From positions 4,443,855-4,503,854 of the forward strand of contig NC_134030.1 in NCBI RefSeq assembly GCF_964204645.1: a stretch of DNA of 60,000 nucleotides, written 5' to 3'. The translations under genes were made by a program, and so were the position numbers. This document shows positions 1 to 10,308 of the stretch, one piece after another. This DNA comes from Tubulanus polymorphus (Eukaryota > Nemertea > Palaeonemertea > Tubulaniformes > Tubulanidae). The notes beneath the pieces were generated by a model. It saw only the letters and a list, made by a program, of their open reading frames with translations. It was not told where the DNA came from and did not search any database. The number at the start of each line of letters is the position of its first letter. Positions within the stretch are counted from its first letter, which is position 1.

Positions 1-207
1 AATCGCGGTCCTCAAGCCAACCGTGCAAGATTACGAAAATCAGCATTCTGGTATTCCGCTAACAATTATTACAATGATTTACACTCCCCTTTTCCGGATG
101 CGCACTGGGCAAAATTTGCATTGAGCCCGGAACAGGATCAAGCTTATCAAAATAGAGGAAAAATAGTGCACATCGAGCTTAAAATCAAACCAGTCGTTTC
201 CAATTAG
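1..207 (+). CDS. Possible C-terminal exon of an unidentified gene
   Basis: Frame 1 is open from the first base to a TAG at 205-207 and gives 68 residues. The composition is protein-like (several W, F, Y, H, P), with the tail KIVHIELKIKPVVSN just before the stop. No start and no splice acceptor lie inside the window, so this would be the 3' end of a gene entering from the left. I do not recognise the family and see no signal peptide or membrane segment. An open frame of this length can arise by chance, so the call rests mainly on composition. The gene would converge on, or sit inside an intron of, the - strand Ldh2 gene, whose last exon is also missing here. Confidence 0.4.
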   Translation, partial: NRGPQANRARLRKSAFWYSANNYYNDLHSPFPDAHWAKFALSPEQDQAYQNRGKIVHIELKIKPVVSN

Positions 208-823
208 AAACACGATGGGTAACCCTGTTAACACTTTGTAGTTGTATCATGTATGGGCTATATTTTAAAAGGCTGCTTGTGAACTTCAAAGACAAAGTTT
301 TTTTACAGTCAGTGTATTGAAAAGCCTGCACCTATAGTACTGTGTACAGTTTTCTCACAGGTAAATTTTCGACTTGACAAATTAGTTTGATTTGAATGCT
401 GCGGTGCTATACGACACTGGACAAAAGAAAATTATTCTTTTTGCATGAAAATGAAATATTCTATCTTAAATGCGTTAACTGATTACATTAGAAGTTCTGT
501 CTTAAGGTGACAAATGCTTGGCTGGAGGTCAAAGCTACTGGAAAGGGTTAAAACAATATGCATATTTCTATTGTAATACGTCTATTGTTGAAAAGTGCAT
601 AAATAAGATATGCGAATTATGAACTATATACGCGAATAGCCATCTATCTAGAGTGTCCTTCCTAACTGTATTGGTTATCATCTATTCAACTAGATGAGCT
701 TTATTATCCTTTAGTCCAATTCTGCATTTGCCATTCACTGGCACATCGTGATGTCAAATAAAAATATTTCGAATTCAACTGCAATTTTCTCATTTTTATA
801 AAATCGTTTTTTTGTGTGCTTAC

Positions 824-3661
824 CAAATTAGCCAACGCATGCGTGCTACGCCATTTTCTTATATTAGGTCCGAACTGAGATCCAGCCAAAAGTCCGCAGA
901 ACACTTCAACCATCATACCCAAACCATAACCTTTATATCCACCTGCAGGAGATCAATTAATTCTAGCACCTAAATTGATTCTTAATATTACAACATGTAA
1001 AGATTATTGAAATTGCTTACCGCATTCTTCACTGCCACCGAGAGGCATTAACCCACCATCTGCTAACATCTCCTTAGGGCTGTTTGTTTGCTAAAAGGAA
1101 ATACAATTCTATGAATGCTGTTCTTTACAGATTATATCCATTCTTCTTTCATATGTCTTACATGTCCCTTTGAATCAACTGCCCAACCATTTGGCACATC
1201 TGTATTTTTGCGATCACAGAACTCAACCTAAAAGTCATGACAATCATCTTTAAGAGAAGTATACGTTTACTACCAGCACTAGGAGCTAACTCCTAGAACT
1301 TTGCAAGATGGATTGTATCAGTTATTTCAGCAATGTGTAATACATACCTTCCCTAACGCTGCAGTCGATGTTGCCATATCCAGCACAAAACTATCGCCCT
1401 CTTTACCGGGGGCTGCTACTGTGAGTGGGTTTGTTCCAAGAGTTGCCTAGTCAAATAGCAATATGACATCCATTTTCAATCAACATCAGTTATTTTTTGC
1501 AAAAAAAGGTATATAATTCAGAGCCGTCGGAAGGAATTTTTCAGTGGCGAGGCTTATTTCTGAAGGGTGGTCTGGGGGCCCAACCCTAGAAAAATTTTGA
1601 AAATTCAATCGCCGGGGATGCGTTTTGGGGCTATTTCACGGTCTCATTCACAGAAGCATGAGAAGCCGTGAGCCAACCACCTAGTACAGAGAATGACGAG
1701 CTGCTACGCGGTACAGCGTGCTTTTGAAAAAATTTTTGTTAAGCAAAAAAGTGGGGGGGCTTAGGCCGCTGCTGCCGCCCCTGTTCCGACGGCCCTGTAA
1801 TTGGATCTTAAACCTGCAGTAATTATATCCTCACCTGCTTAGATCTTGTTGGCACTACAAGTGGAGACGTGTTTGTAAAAGCCATACCCTAGAGAGAATC
1901 AATTAAAATTTGAGGCAGGGTCCCAACAGATCATTCATCCCTGGATATAAGGAGTTTAAAGGAGTCAATTTCGTACACATATCCCAATAACAGTAGACTC
2001 CTCCTAATCGGTACTGTTTATCTCGGTAAACCATTATCAATTTGTTGATTTTGTAAGCAAAATTTTATCCTCTACTACCAGAACTTGGTTTCTAATATTC
2101 GGTAACTGCCTAATTGGGTAAAAATCAATCGAGGTCCCTACAGTATCAATTTAGGGGTAGTCTACTATACAACGAAAAACATTTCTAACTGCCTTTTCCT
2201 CAAAATTGAAGGAATCTAAGGCATTCAAGTAAAGAAGTTTTAACCACGTTTAAAAGCATTTTCTGCTTTGAAGGAGTTTATAAAGAACCTGTGACATCTA
2301 TCCATGATGATTGTCAAAATATTGAATTTGAAGGACACTTACTATCATTCCATGTTCCATAGCTCGCAGGCTATACCAACCAGCAATACCAAAATGATTT
2401 GACCCTGTCAATAAACATTAACAGTTCTAGCAAATGTTTCGTACGTGGATTAAGCTCATTAAGAAGAATGACTGTTGTATATTGAATTAAAATAGGGCCT
2501 ACAATGTTCAAGTATCATGAAGTACCTTTAGCGACGACCCAGCCGATTCCCATGTCTTTTGCTTTCTTCACAGCTAAGTCAGTGCAGAACCTACCAACAA
2601 CCGGGCCTACAAATGAAATCACGCCAATAAAGGTTAAAGCCAATTAACATGAATTCATTATATCAGGTGACCTGTTAGGCCAACTACTACTGACCAAGGA
2701 TATTTTTTCCATCGACCCACGCGCAAGCAGGAGTTTCACTGAGGATTTCTGGTTCAGCATCGCTTACAGTTGTTCCAGATTCAATGTCAAATACGTACAT
2801 ATCTATAACAAAGAATATTACACATAAAATGATTGATGTATTAGAGACAACTCGTTTCGATTTGACTCTTTTGCCTTAACTTTTTTGACAATTAATTTTT
2901 GTTTTGCCTCCAGTGTTTTACTCATTATACTTGTTCACTTGAATCATGCCTCAAAGCTCAAGACAACACAAACCCTGACAACAGACTCTTCATTGGTCTA
3001 TTACACAGGGACAAGTTGTCACTCAGCGGCCACAAGTCTATGTATTTTAAGCCAATCATTGTTATGTTTCACCCGGAAATTTGCTCTATCAATACCACCC
3101 ATCTGATTGGCTTATACTAGGCCTATATATAGTCCAGTGTTTGCTGAGAAGATAAACAATTGGCTGTTAAGAAGCAGTAACAGTACAAAAAGAAGATTAA
3201 TTCAAAATATTCAAAAAAGGAGACGACTTCACAAAAAGGTCGATTTATTAAATGTCTAAAGTGGTCAACAACGAACATGGTCGTGTATCGACCATGGTTG
3301 TGTACACAGGGGCTCGTATCAGAGTTGTAGGTAATGTAAAAACGATAATCTGTTAATCCAATCTATATAGTATATATGTTATTTTATATATACTATATAC
3401 ATTGGATTAACAGATTATCGTTTTTACATTACCTACAACTCTGCTGATACGAGCCCCTGTGTGTGGTACCGTGGTACGTAAATCCTCACCTAGTCTGTTG
3501 AGACCATGGCTAAAATGCCCTCTGTAATCAGCTTTTACCAATAATTCAGCCAAGACTTCAGCGTGGTCGGATTTACTACCGGCTGCTACCATACATCGTT
3601 CGACAAATGCCTTCACGTCACTCACTGGAATTATTTTTCCTTCTAGCTGGTCGTCCGCCAT
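824..3661 (-). CDS. Malate/L-lactate dehydrogenase, Ldh2 family (C-terminus missing)
   Basis: This is an NAD(P)-dependent 2-hydroxyacid oxidoreductase of the Ldh2/MDH2 family, which is unrelated to classical LDH and MDH. Nine exons read 3490-3661, 2695-2802, 2526-2606, 2343-2404, 1835-1888, 1348-1446, 1162-1227, 1021-1090 and 824-942. They total 831 bp (277 codons), all phases agree and every junction is GT-AG. Family landmarks appear in order: ADYRGHFSHGLNRL (residues about 44-57, with the conserved His), SETPACAWVDGKNILGPVVG, GSNHFGIAGWYSLRAMEHGM, TNTSPLVVPTRS, LGTNPLTVAAPGKEGDSF, DMATSTAALGKVEFCDRK, GGYKGYGLGMMVEVF. The start at 3661 gives the usual short N-terminus with no targeting peptide, so a cytosolic site is inferred. 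The family is usually about 340-360 aa. The last ~75 residues should follow the donor GTAAGC at 818-823, but none was found between 823 and 1. Confidence 0.93.
1519..1797. mobile_element. 279-bp MITE in Ldh2 intron 5
   Basis: Terminal inverted repeats CAGAGCCGTCGGAA (1519-1532) and TTCCGACGGCCCTG (1784-1797) differ at one position. A 5-bp direct duplication TAATT flanks both ends (1514-1518 and 1798-1802). There is no coding capacity, so this is a non-autonomous DNA transposon. The interior has G/C runs (GTGGGGGGGC near 1751). The 5-bp target duplication does not match hAT (8 bp) or Tc1 (TA), so I leave the superfamily open. Confidence 0.85.
3303..3463. repeat. Near-perfect 60-bp-arm palindrome in Ldh2 intron 1
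   Basis: The arm at 3303-3362 is repeated in inverse orientation at 3401-3463 with about one mismatch (ATCAGAG against its partner TGATACG side). The two are separated by a 38-bp AT-rich loop of TATATA steps. The high arm identity indicates recent formation. It lies 26 bp inside the intron from the exon 1 donor, so the hairpin could form in the pre-mRNA next to the splice site. It is probably a foldback or MITE-type insertion. No target duplication was identified. Confidence 0.8.
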
Positions 3662-3771
3662 TTTGTCCAGGTCTGGTCATGTGACATCGACGCCTAAAGG
3701 GGACAATAAAGATTTGAATTGAATTGAAGCGTAGTATGAATGGGATTCGAACCCCTGACTAGAATTTCAAT
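3662..3771. promoter_or_regulatory. Compact bidirectional promoter, Ldh2-like / BUD13
   Basis: Only 110 bp separate the divergent start codons (Ldh2 ATG at 3661 on -, BUD13 ATG at 3772 on +), so both core promoters and 5' leaders must share or overlap this stretch. It contains GTCATGTGAC at 3675-3684, an E-box of the type bound by MITF/TFE-like bHLH-ZIP factors. It has no TATA box in a useful place. A B-box-like GGGATTCGAACCCC (about 3742-3755, reading as GGTTCGAATCC on -) suggests that part of it came from a tRNA-derived retroposon. Regulation by these motifs is inference. Confidence 0.6.
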
Positions 3772-6517
3772 ATGGCAGCCTCCAGCAAAGCCGAGTATTT
3801 AAAACGTTATATGTCAGAAGACGCTGATCAAAAACCTCAAAAGAAGAAGAGGAAAAAACTGAAAGCACCAAATGTGAAAAAAGTTTCGGGGTAATTTAAT
3901 TTCATCCTGGCTTGCAGATAAAAACAAATTGAAAGCAAAAACTAAAGCAAACAAACTTAAATCTTTAATTCTTTTACTTACGACTTGACTACACACACGT
4001 ACATAGTCTGAATACCAGTCGTTGATACAGTTCCCTACAACCTAGCTGTTTGTTGTAGAACGACGGCTCGGGGTAAAAGTGCATATCCGCACCTCTCGTG
4101 ATTGACGCAATCTACTGAATGACAGCATCCAGGCTAAAATCTTTCTAGTGAAGATATCTTGAAATTAACCAATGGCATGAAATTGCTGATGACATTTTGA
4201 ATCTGAAACAATGATATTTAATGTAATTGATTGAACCGTTTATTTACGCGGAGAGGTGCAGATCTGCACTTTACCCGGCTAGGTACTAGGACTGCAGTTT
4301 GGGTCACCTATCCACTGGGTGGCGCTAGTGTTAGAAAGAATAGTGTTATGGTAAGGTTAGGTACATAACCATTAGGGACACCTAAACTGCATTCGCTCCC
4401 TAGACGGTCTAGACTGTCAACTAGTCTGAAAACCAGTCGTTGTTATGGGTTCTTTTTTTTTTGTGAACGACGGCTAGGTACTAGGCTTGGTTCAACCATA
4501 ATTTTATAAACTTCCTTTCAGTCTGAGAATAGTTGATGATGATGTTGATTTCGACTCGCTTTTACCGGAAAACATCGACAATGCAAAAGAAGAAGATTTA
4601 TACGACGACCAGGCGCCGACCATCGCTGAAGTCATCGATGAGCGGCCGGAGCATATCAAACAATTAGAACAATACCGCACTAGCAACAAGTGGAAAACTA
4701 TGGAAAATATTTCAGGTAAGTTCAATGTGATACTGGTACTATACTGATGCAAGGATTAGGCCTTTAGATGCGCTTCAATCTCTGATACAGTCAACTTTTA
4801 ATTATTTGCCGCCCGCCTTGTGTTTTCCTCCTAAATTTTGGAAGTATGATTACAAATATTTAGTTCGTTGTGAATTAAAATGATGCTTGATTATTGATGA
4901 TATTCATTATTTTTGTTCAGAGTTGATTTTTTGTTATTTGCAAAATAGACGATGAAAATGGGAAGAATTCAGGACCAAGAAATACTAGGCATGACTCCGA
5001 CTCAGACGCTTCACCTCCTAGGAAAAAGAGGCATGACTCTGACTCGGATGCTTCCCCTCCTAGGAAAATGAGGCATGACTCCGACTCAGACGCTTCACCT
5101 CCTAGGAAAAAGAGGCATGACTCTGACTCCGACGCGTCACCTCCTAGGAAAAAGAGGCATGACTCTGACTCCGGCGCGTCACCTCCTAGGAAAAAGTCTT
5201 TTTCATCATCCAATAAGAGTAAAGAAGAGTCAAGAAATGGTAGTAGATCATCCGCAAAATCGAAAACACATAGAAAAGATACGGATTCTGACAATTCCCC
5301 ACCGAGGAAATCCGATCGTAAAGACAGTGATAATTCATCGCGACGTCGAAGGTCAGATTACAGTCCCGATTTGGATCCTTCGCGTGGAAAAGAAAAACTG
5401 TCGCAGAAATCTCGTGTGAAGCGGAGCCGCTTCGAACCGGCTGAGTCACCTCCGCCTACAAGTAAAAAGTCGGCTGAAAAAATGAAAAAAACTCTAGCTG
5501 GTGCCAAAGCCGGTTTACAATCGGCGAAGGATATGAAGGAAGAACTGGAGGCTCTGCGCACCCGGGAAAATAAAGCATTTTCAAAGGTGAGATGAACTAA
5601 TTAACAAAATAGTACCTGTCCGGCAGCCTCATGCATTTCCTGTTTGGTATCATTGTTGCTGATCACTCTTTACTTAAGGCGGGCGTAGGTCGGCCTTGCG
5701 ACGGCTTGCGACTCACTGCGACGTGACTCACTGCGACCGCAACCGACTTACGCTCCCACTTGTGACGCAACAATCGCGTCGCGTCGCAAGGTCGACCTAC
5801 GCCCGGCTTTAGAAAGCATGCTGATAAGATATCTGGTGTTCGTAGTTCATTTTGGATTAGAATTGTCTCAAGTTCTGAACGATGTGTAGTGGCGATGATC
5901 AGATTTTGAAAGTGTAGTTATAAAATAGTAGTTATAGTTCATTTGTCAGGTTATTTTCGATTGATTGTAAAAATATCTCAATTGAATACGAAATTTGAAC
6001 CATCTAGGTAGATGACGTATGCCTGAAATAGCTTATATGTGAAAATGATAGAATATTGTTATCCACAGATCGATGACGAAGTTCTCGGAAAAAATGCTGC
6101 CACGGTCGTACGAGATAAATCTGGCAAGCGTAGGAATTTAGAAGCGGAACGCGCTGAAGAAGCTGAGGAAGAGGCAAAAAAAGCGAAACAAGCTGAAAAA
6201 TACAATCAGTGGGGAAAAGGGTATGTATGACATGTTTCTTGAGACTAACTACAAAACATGAACTCGAAAATTGATTCATGACTTTTTGGTTTCATGAATG
6301 CCGTTTTCATACAGATTAAAACAAACCGAGTTTAAAGAACAGAACGTACAGGATACTCTACACGAAATGTCGAAGCCGTTAGCTCGTTATAAAGACGACG
6401 CGGACCTCGATGAAATGTTAAAGAACCAAGAACGCGACGGGGATCCGATGTTAGCATTCCTGAAGAAGAAAAAGTCGGCGAAAACGAAAAAACCAGGTTC
6501 GGCTCAAAATTTGATTG

Positions 6518-6550
<33 letters not shown>

Positions 6551-7257
6551 TACATTTTGAAATTTGTCCCTTCTCACACCTGCTATGTAGAATAAAACAT
6601 TATTACATTTTTGATGATTTAATCAAATGAGACTTACACTTCTAAAATATATACCCGAACATGTAATACGGTAATCATAATAGTAACAGTAACTTTATTT
6701 TTTGATATCAAATTTCAACAATATTTTACAAACAAAACTATATAAAAAGAATACAAGGATATTATTAAGTATATGATCATGGACGTATAGACTTAACTCT
6801 AGGAGTCAAAATGGAGATTGCTTGTGATCTGGACTTATGCAAGTTTGACTGTCTAAGACTGGTTATGCCTAAAATTGTACACAATTATCTGATTGATAAA
6901 AGTTGTTTTAAACTGAAATACAATGTATAGTAATATAGTAATTTTGAAATATAAAATAGATTCATTCATTCATACACGGTGGTTGATGGAAAGAAAATCA
7001 AGAAATTTATAACAGATTACAATGAAATATTCCTTTTTCATTTTATGTTACCGATTTCTATATTGTGTTATTGTGTTGCAGCGTTTCCGCGGTATAGTGG
7101 TCCAGCTCCACCACCGAACAGATTTAACATGATGCCCGGTTATCGATGGGACGGCGTCAATAGATCAAACGGCTTCGAGAAATCGTTCTACGCCAAACAG
7201 GCCGAGAAAAAAGCCAATCGAGAACAAGCGTATAAATGGTCGATTGAAGACATGTGA
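3772..7257 (+). CDS. BUD13: BUD13 homologue, RES complex splicing factor
   Basis: BUD13 belongs with RBMX2/Snu17 and SNIP1/Pml1 to the RES complex, which binds the activated spliceosome and supports splicing and nuclear retention of pre-mRNA. Six exons, 3772-3890, 4522-4715, 4949-5586, 6069-6220, 6315-6496 and 7082-7257, join in phase to 487 codons including the stop. The N-terminus [11 protein letters not shown] is typical. RIVDDDVDF starts exon 2. Exon 3 holds an Arg/Asp/Ser-rich repeat [14 protein letters not shown]. Exons 4-6 carry the conserved C-terminal block: [81 protein letters not shown] and the end KWSIEDM. The stretch around GYRWDG corresponds to the Snu17/RBMX2-contacting region in the family. 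Intron 5 would use the weak donor GTTCGG at 6497; all other donors are ordinary. No AATAAA lies close behind the stop. Confidence 0.96.
4004..4486. mobile_element. Nest of small palindromic elements in BUD13 intron 1
   Basis: There are two copies of a roughly 66-bp element whose ends are loosely inverted, starting TAGTCTGAA(A/T)ACCAGTCGTT and ending GAACGACGGCTAGGTACTAG. Copy 2 (about 4421-4486) is whole. Copy 1 begins at about 4004 and is split after ...ACGGCT at 4068 by another MITE, resuming at 4278. Between the copies, about 4289-4402, lies a third element with inverse ends (GCAGTTTGGGTCACCTA against TAGGGACACCTAAACTGC). None has coding capacity. Confidence 0.65.
4069..4277. mobile_element. 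209-bp MITE with 3-bp target duplication
   Basis: The ends CGGGGTAAAAGTGCATATCC and its inverse GATCTGCACTTTACCCG form terminal inverted repeats of about 30 bp, including the shared GCACCTCTC core. GCT lies directly outside both ends (4066-4068 and 4278-4280). The uninterrupted copy of the host repeat at 4421-4486 reads ACGGCTAGGTACTAG, which is the sequence expected before insertion. Confidence 0.8.
4987..5196 (+). repeat. 42-bp coding minisatellite, 5 copies, BUD13 exon 3
   Basis: Five in-frame 42-bp units (4987, 5029, 5071, 5113, 5155) each encode [14 protein letters not shown], with variants M for K in unit 2 and G for D in unit 5. Unit DNA identity is high, with the CCTCCTAGGAAAAAG segment almost invariant, so the copies are recent or homogenised. 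BUD13 of other animals and plants has related RHDS/SPPR repeats, so the motif is old while the present copies look young. Confidence 0.9.
5675..5811. mobile_element. ~137-bp palindromic MITE in BUD13 intron 3
   Basis: The ends TAAGGCGGGCGTAGGTCGGC and, inverted, TAAAGCCGGGCGTAGGTCGA match over about 29 bp and continue as CTTGCGACG. The GC-rich interior has tandem CTCACTGCGAC units. No convincing target duplication is visible, so the outer limits are uncertain by a few bases. It is not coding. Confidence 0.7.
6517..6980. repeat. (TA)n microsatellite and retroposon-like tail in BUD13 intron 5
   Basis: A (TA)n run of about 26 bp at 6517-6545 follows the weak donor of intron 5. The rest of the intron is AT-rich and ends, near 6945-6976, in an A-rich stretch followed by ATTCATTCATTCAT. 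An A-rich end with a short tandem tail is typical of non-LTR retroposon 3' ends, so 6560-6976 may hold a truncated one. I recognise no body sequence. Confidence 0.45.
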
Positions 7258-7436
7258 AAATTGAGGTTTTTCTTGGAGTATATATGTAACAATTCATTAT
7301 GCTTTATATGTACCGTGTACATATGTAATTTGTTATTCAAAATACATGAAATTTTAAATTTTCAATAATTTTGTTTTGCCAACTGAGTGCCTATCGTATT
7401 GCAGTAGACTGTATCGACTATGTGACATCTAACTTA

Positions 7437-7907
7437 GTTACCTAATCCTTGGTGGTAAGCTTTTATAATCGGATGGGATTATACTAAGGCTAAAAAAAAT
7501 TGATACCTTGTTTCTCCACTCTGCTGAGCTTAAATGTTGACCCGGCCGGCCGCCTATCTACCCTATACATTACTTTTTTTAAAATCGTGATCAATTTTAC
7601 CATAACAGACCCGGCCGCTATCGAAATGAACTGTTTATAAATTTTATCATATTTTACAAAAATGACCCGGCCGCTGCGGAGAAACAAGGTATCATTTTTG
7701 TTTAGCCTAATATGTTGTTTGCGAAAATATCCGATCGTGAAAACAACCAGACAGGTTACTAACTACATCTACTCTGGTTGTACCTTGAACCTTGAAGTTT
7801 TAGATGTTTGAAGCCCAGTAACCTGTCTGTGGTTTAGTTTCACGATCGGATATTTTCACAAACCACATCCGATTGGATTATGAGCTTACCACCAAGGATT
7901 AGGTAAC
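7437..7907. mobile_element. 471-bp foldback element made of three hairpins
   Basis: Outer arms of about 43 bp (GTTACCTAATCCTTGGTGGT at 7437 and its inverse ending at 7907) enclose two further inverted repeats side by side. These are 7488-7517 with 7678-7707 (core GATACCTTGTTTCTCC) and 7714-7760 with 7817-7865 (core ATATCCGATCGTGA). The first inner hairpin carries three copies of GACCCGGCCG (about 7540, 7608, 7664). TA flanks both outer ends (7435-7436, 7908-7909), consistent with a TA target. There is no open frame of interest. A single strand could fold into a three-armed structure. Confidence 0.8.
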
Positions 7908-7963
7908 TAACTATGGCTAACTCAGATACTTAGGTCAGGAATTTTTTCACGATCTCAAAGGAT

Positions 7964-8389
7964 CTAACTTGAGTGAAGTCTCTGTTTATTCAACGAAGAA
8001 GTTTTGACTAACGCCGATAATCCGGCCCGATACAATGTCAATGATGCGTTCCTTCTGCATGCCAACGTATGCAGAAGAAACGATTGTAAGATATTTTCAT
8101 CGTAGCTCCAAAATACAATGTTATTTACTATAGATTTCAAAGGGATATAGATACATGAGTGATCTGGCAAACTTGTAACGGAGCCATTTCCCATGAGCAT
8201 GACGAGATTTAAAGGAATATTCTTTCGTGATCGCAACAACTTTAAGATTCGAACCCAGGACGCGCTTCGCCGGCGTGATTGACCGAGTCGCTGGGATAAA
8301 ACGGTTCTACGAAAAGTGGCTCGATACCCATAACAATTAACTAATATCAAATAGAGCTTTAGCATAATTTTCAAGCAAAATGGTAACAA
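7964..8389 (-). mobile_element. tRNA-like SINE remnant
   Basis: On the - strand GGGTTCGAATCT (near 8247-8258) matches the Pol III B box, and it is preceded by CAGCGACTCGGTCAATCACG about 40 bp upstream, where a degenerate A box is expected. The sequence cannot fold as a functional tRNA. The long - strand open frame over this stretch encodes nothing recognisable. A tRNA-derived SINE of unknown family is the simplest reading. Its ends are not defined, and 7910-7963 shows nothing else. Confidence 0.4.
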
Positions 8390-8495
8390 ACAAATTGTTT
8401 AGCCCGACGTTAATTTGGGAAATTAAAAAATATATGATAACATTACTCGCATGCCATAGCAGGAATACTGATCGCTGTGAAATCTCAACCGTTAA

Positions 8496-8625
8496 GTGCT
8501 GCCTCTATGCACATCGTTGACGGTAAATGTGCGAACTAATTTATTACTCGCATTCCACAGTAGGAATATCGTGTGTTTGAGATAGTTCACGTATTCACCG
8601 TTAACGATGTACGCAGAGGCAGCAC
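8496..8625. repeat. Palindrome with 43-bp arms
   Basis: Arms 8496-8538 and 8583-8625 pair over 43 bp with about 7 mismatches (core CTGCCTCT, CATCGTT, ACGGT) around a 44-bp loop. A direct repeat TTACTCGCATNCCANAG lies at about 8443 and 8543, partly inside the loop. This is a MITE-like or foldback insertion. Confidence 0.65.
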
Positions 8626-9804
8626 CTGATTGTCGTTGTTTTTACTCTGAACTGGTTAGAATTGCTGTGGTTTCTACGATACCGATCATCTTTGTTCCCA
8701 GGCTGTGACAGCATGAGGCTAGTTTGGGTAATAATCATAGAACAATCGTTACGAAATGTTGAAGAGAATTGTAACGATTTTTCGATTGTAACGATTTTTT
8801 GAAATTGTTTCCACATCGAGATGAAAAATGATTTACGAAATTGTTATGTACCGGTACTCATTGAATTATATGCTCTTTCATTGTTAAATCCATACGTGAA
8901 AATATGCATGGTTATTCGCCATGATTCCCGATACTCAGAACGTTGTAAACCTGGAGAGAGAATGGAGAGTCTTACAGGAAATATTTTATAGTAATGCAAT
9001 AAAGTAATACAGTTTAACTCTTAAAATAAGGTAATAACCTTTACGACTAAATAAGCTTTCTCACGGCAATCCTTTGTGGAAATAGGGGAAATCCAGCTTT
9101 TAAATAAATACCTATACTCGTTGGTTCTTTCGATCCAATTGGCGTTAATGAAAACATCAGACTCGATTTCGTTGAAATATTTGAGCGCGAATGAAAATGA
9201 TCAGTACTTGCACAACGGGATCTGACGAGGATGGAAATACGTCACGCAGTTTTTTGTGTAACTGCACACCGATAGGCATTTACGTTACACGAAAAACTGC
9301 TACAAAATCACTTTCACTCGATTGAACCGCGGAATTCCGACTCGCCAGACGTAGTAGAGATAAAATGATCTTAGGGGCCCCTTTTTGGCAACTTTCTAAC
9401 AAATGAATCTAGCGCCCCTCCTCATGATGGGCTAGGCGCAAAGTCACTCTATGATCCTTCACCGAAAATCTGATGATTCTGACGTCTGAACAGTTGTCAA
9501 ATGTGAATGTAGACTCCAAGAAAGACGCCACGTACAAATTTGCAGCAGCTTTGATAGGCATCAAAATTCATTCAGGCAAAGAATAATCGGTTTATTCAAA
9601 CTGAAATCATAAACTGATAAATCGTATCTGTTACACAGTCGACACATGTTTTGTTATTCGGATGATTTGAGTTTTCTCCCAAACTAATGGAAATATCTAA
9701 TCGAAGTTAACCAGACTTTTCTTCCGTTTCACATAATCCGGTTCAGAACTAAAGTAAAATATGAAAGTATGAAGATGGGCAAAAATACAAAGCAATTTGA
9801 TATA

Positions 9805-9868
9805 TGCGTGTGTGCACGCGTGTATGCGTGTGTATGTGCGCGCGCGTGCGAATGGGGGGGGGGGGGGG
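9805..9868. repeat. Alternating GT/GC tract plus G15 run
   Basis: Alternating purine-pyrimidine sequence (GTGTGTGCACGCGTGTATGC and on to GCGCGCGTGCG) over about 45 bp precedes a 15-base G run. The first part favours left-handed (Z) DNA and the second quadruplex or triplex formation. Assembly length errors are likely in the G run. Confidence 0.8.
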
Positions 9869-10308
9869 ATGCTATACGGACCTTGCGTTTGAACTGAATT
9901 GCATACGCCGACAACGTCTTTCCCAAAAGGGATTTAAGATAATATAGATTTTGCATCTGATTATGAGGTGATAGATACAGTTCATTACAAGACGAGGTAT
10001 AATTCTCGTAGAATCTGATAAAGCATATTTCTATAACGCACACTGTTCTCATGCCACTGTTTCATGAAATACATCATGTTGTACATGTATTTTACATGTT
10101 GTACGAATACACAATTATGTCGTAATGACGCTAATACTGGAAATCATGTATTAAGCAATATTTTGCCGTATAAATGAATCTAAACGCTTACAAAATGATA
10201 TGTTTATACAAAGTCTCTTGTCGTTAGTCTTGCAAACACAATCGAAAGCAACTGTTACCAAATTTGTGATGATTACGCATGGTTACGCATACGACATTTC
10301 GCAATATG

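Noticed and set aside
3740-3757. tRNA-like GGTTCGAATCC on -
   Set aside because: The B box is good but there is no A box or foldable cloverleaf upstream. It is listed only as a possible retroposon trace in the promoter.
4917-5294. 125-codon - strand repeat frame with [11 protein letters not shown] units
   Set aside because: It is the antisense reading of the BUD13 minisatellite.
8240-8320. Possible tRNA gene on -
   Set aside because: There is a B-box-like motif but no complete acceptor or anticodon stems. A SINE fragment is more likely.
7964-8389. 141-codon - strand open frame
   Set aside because: It coincides with SINE-like sequence and has no protein family features.
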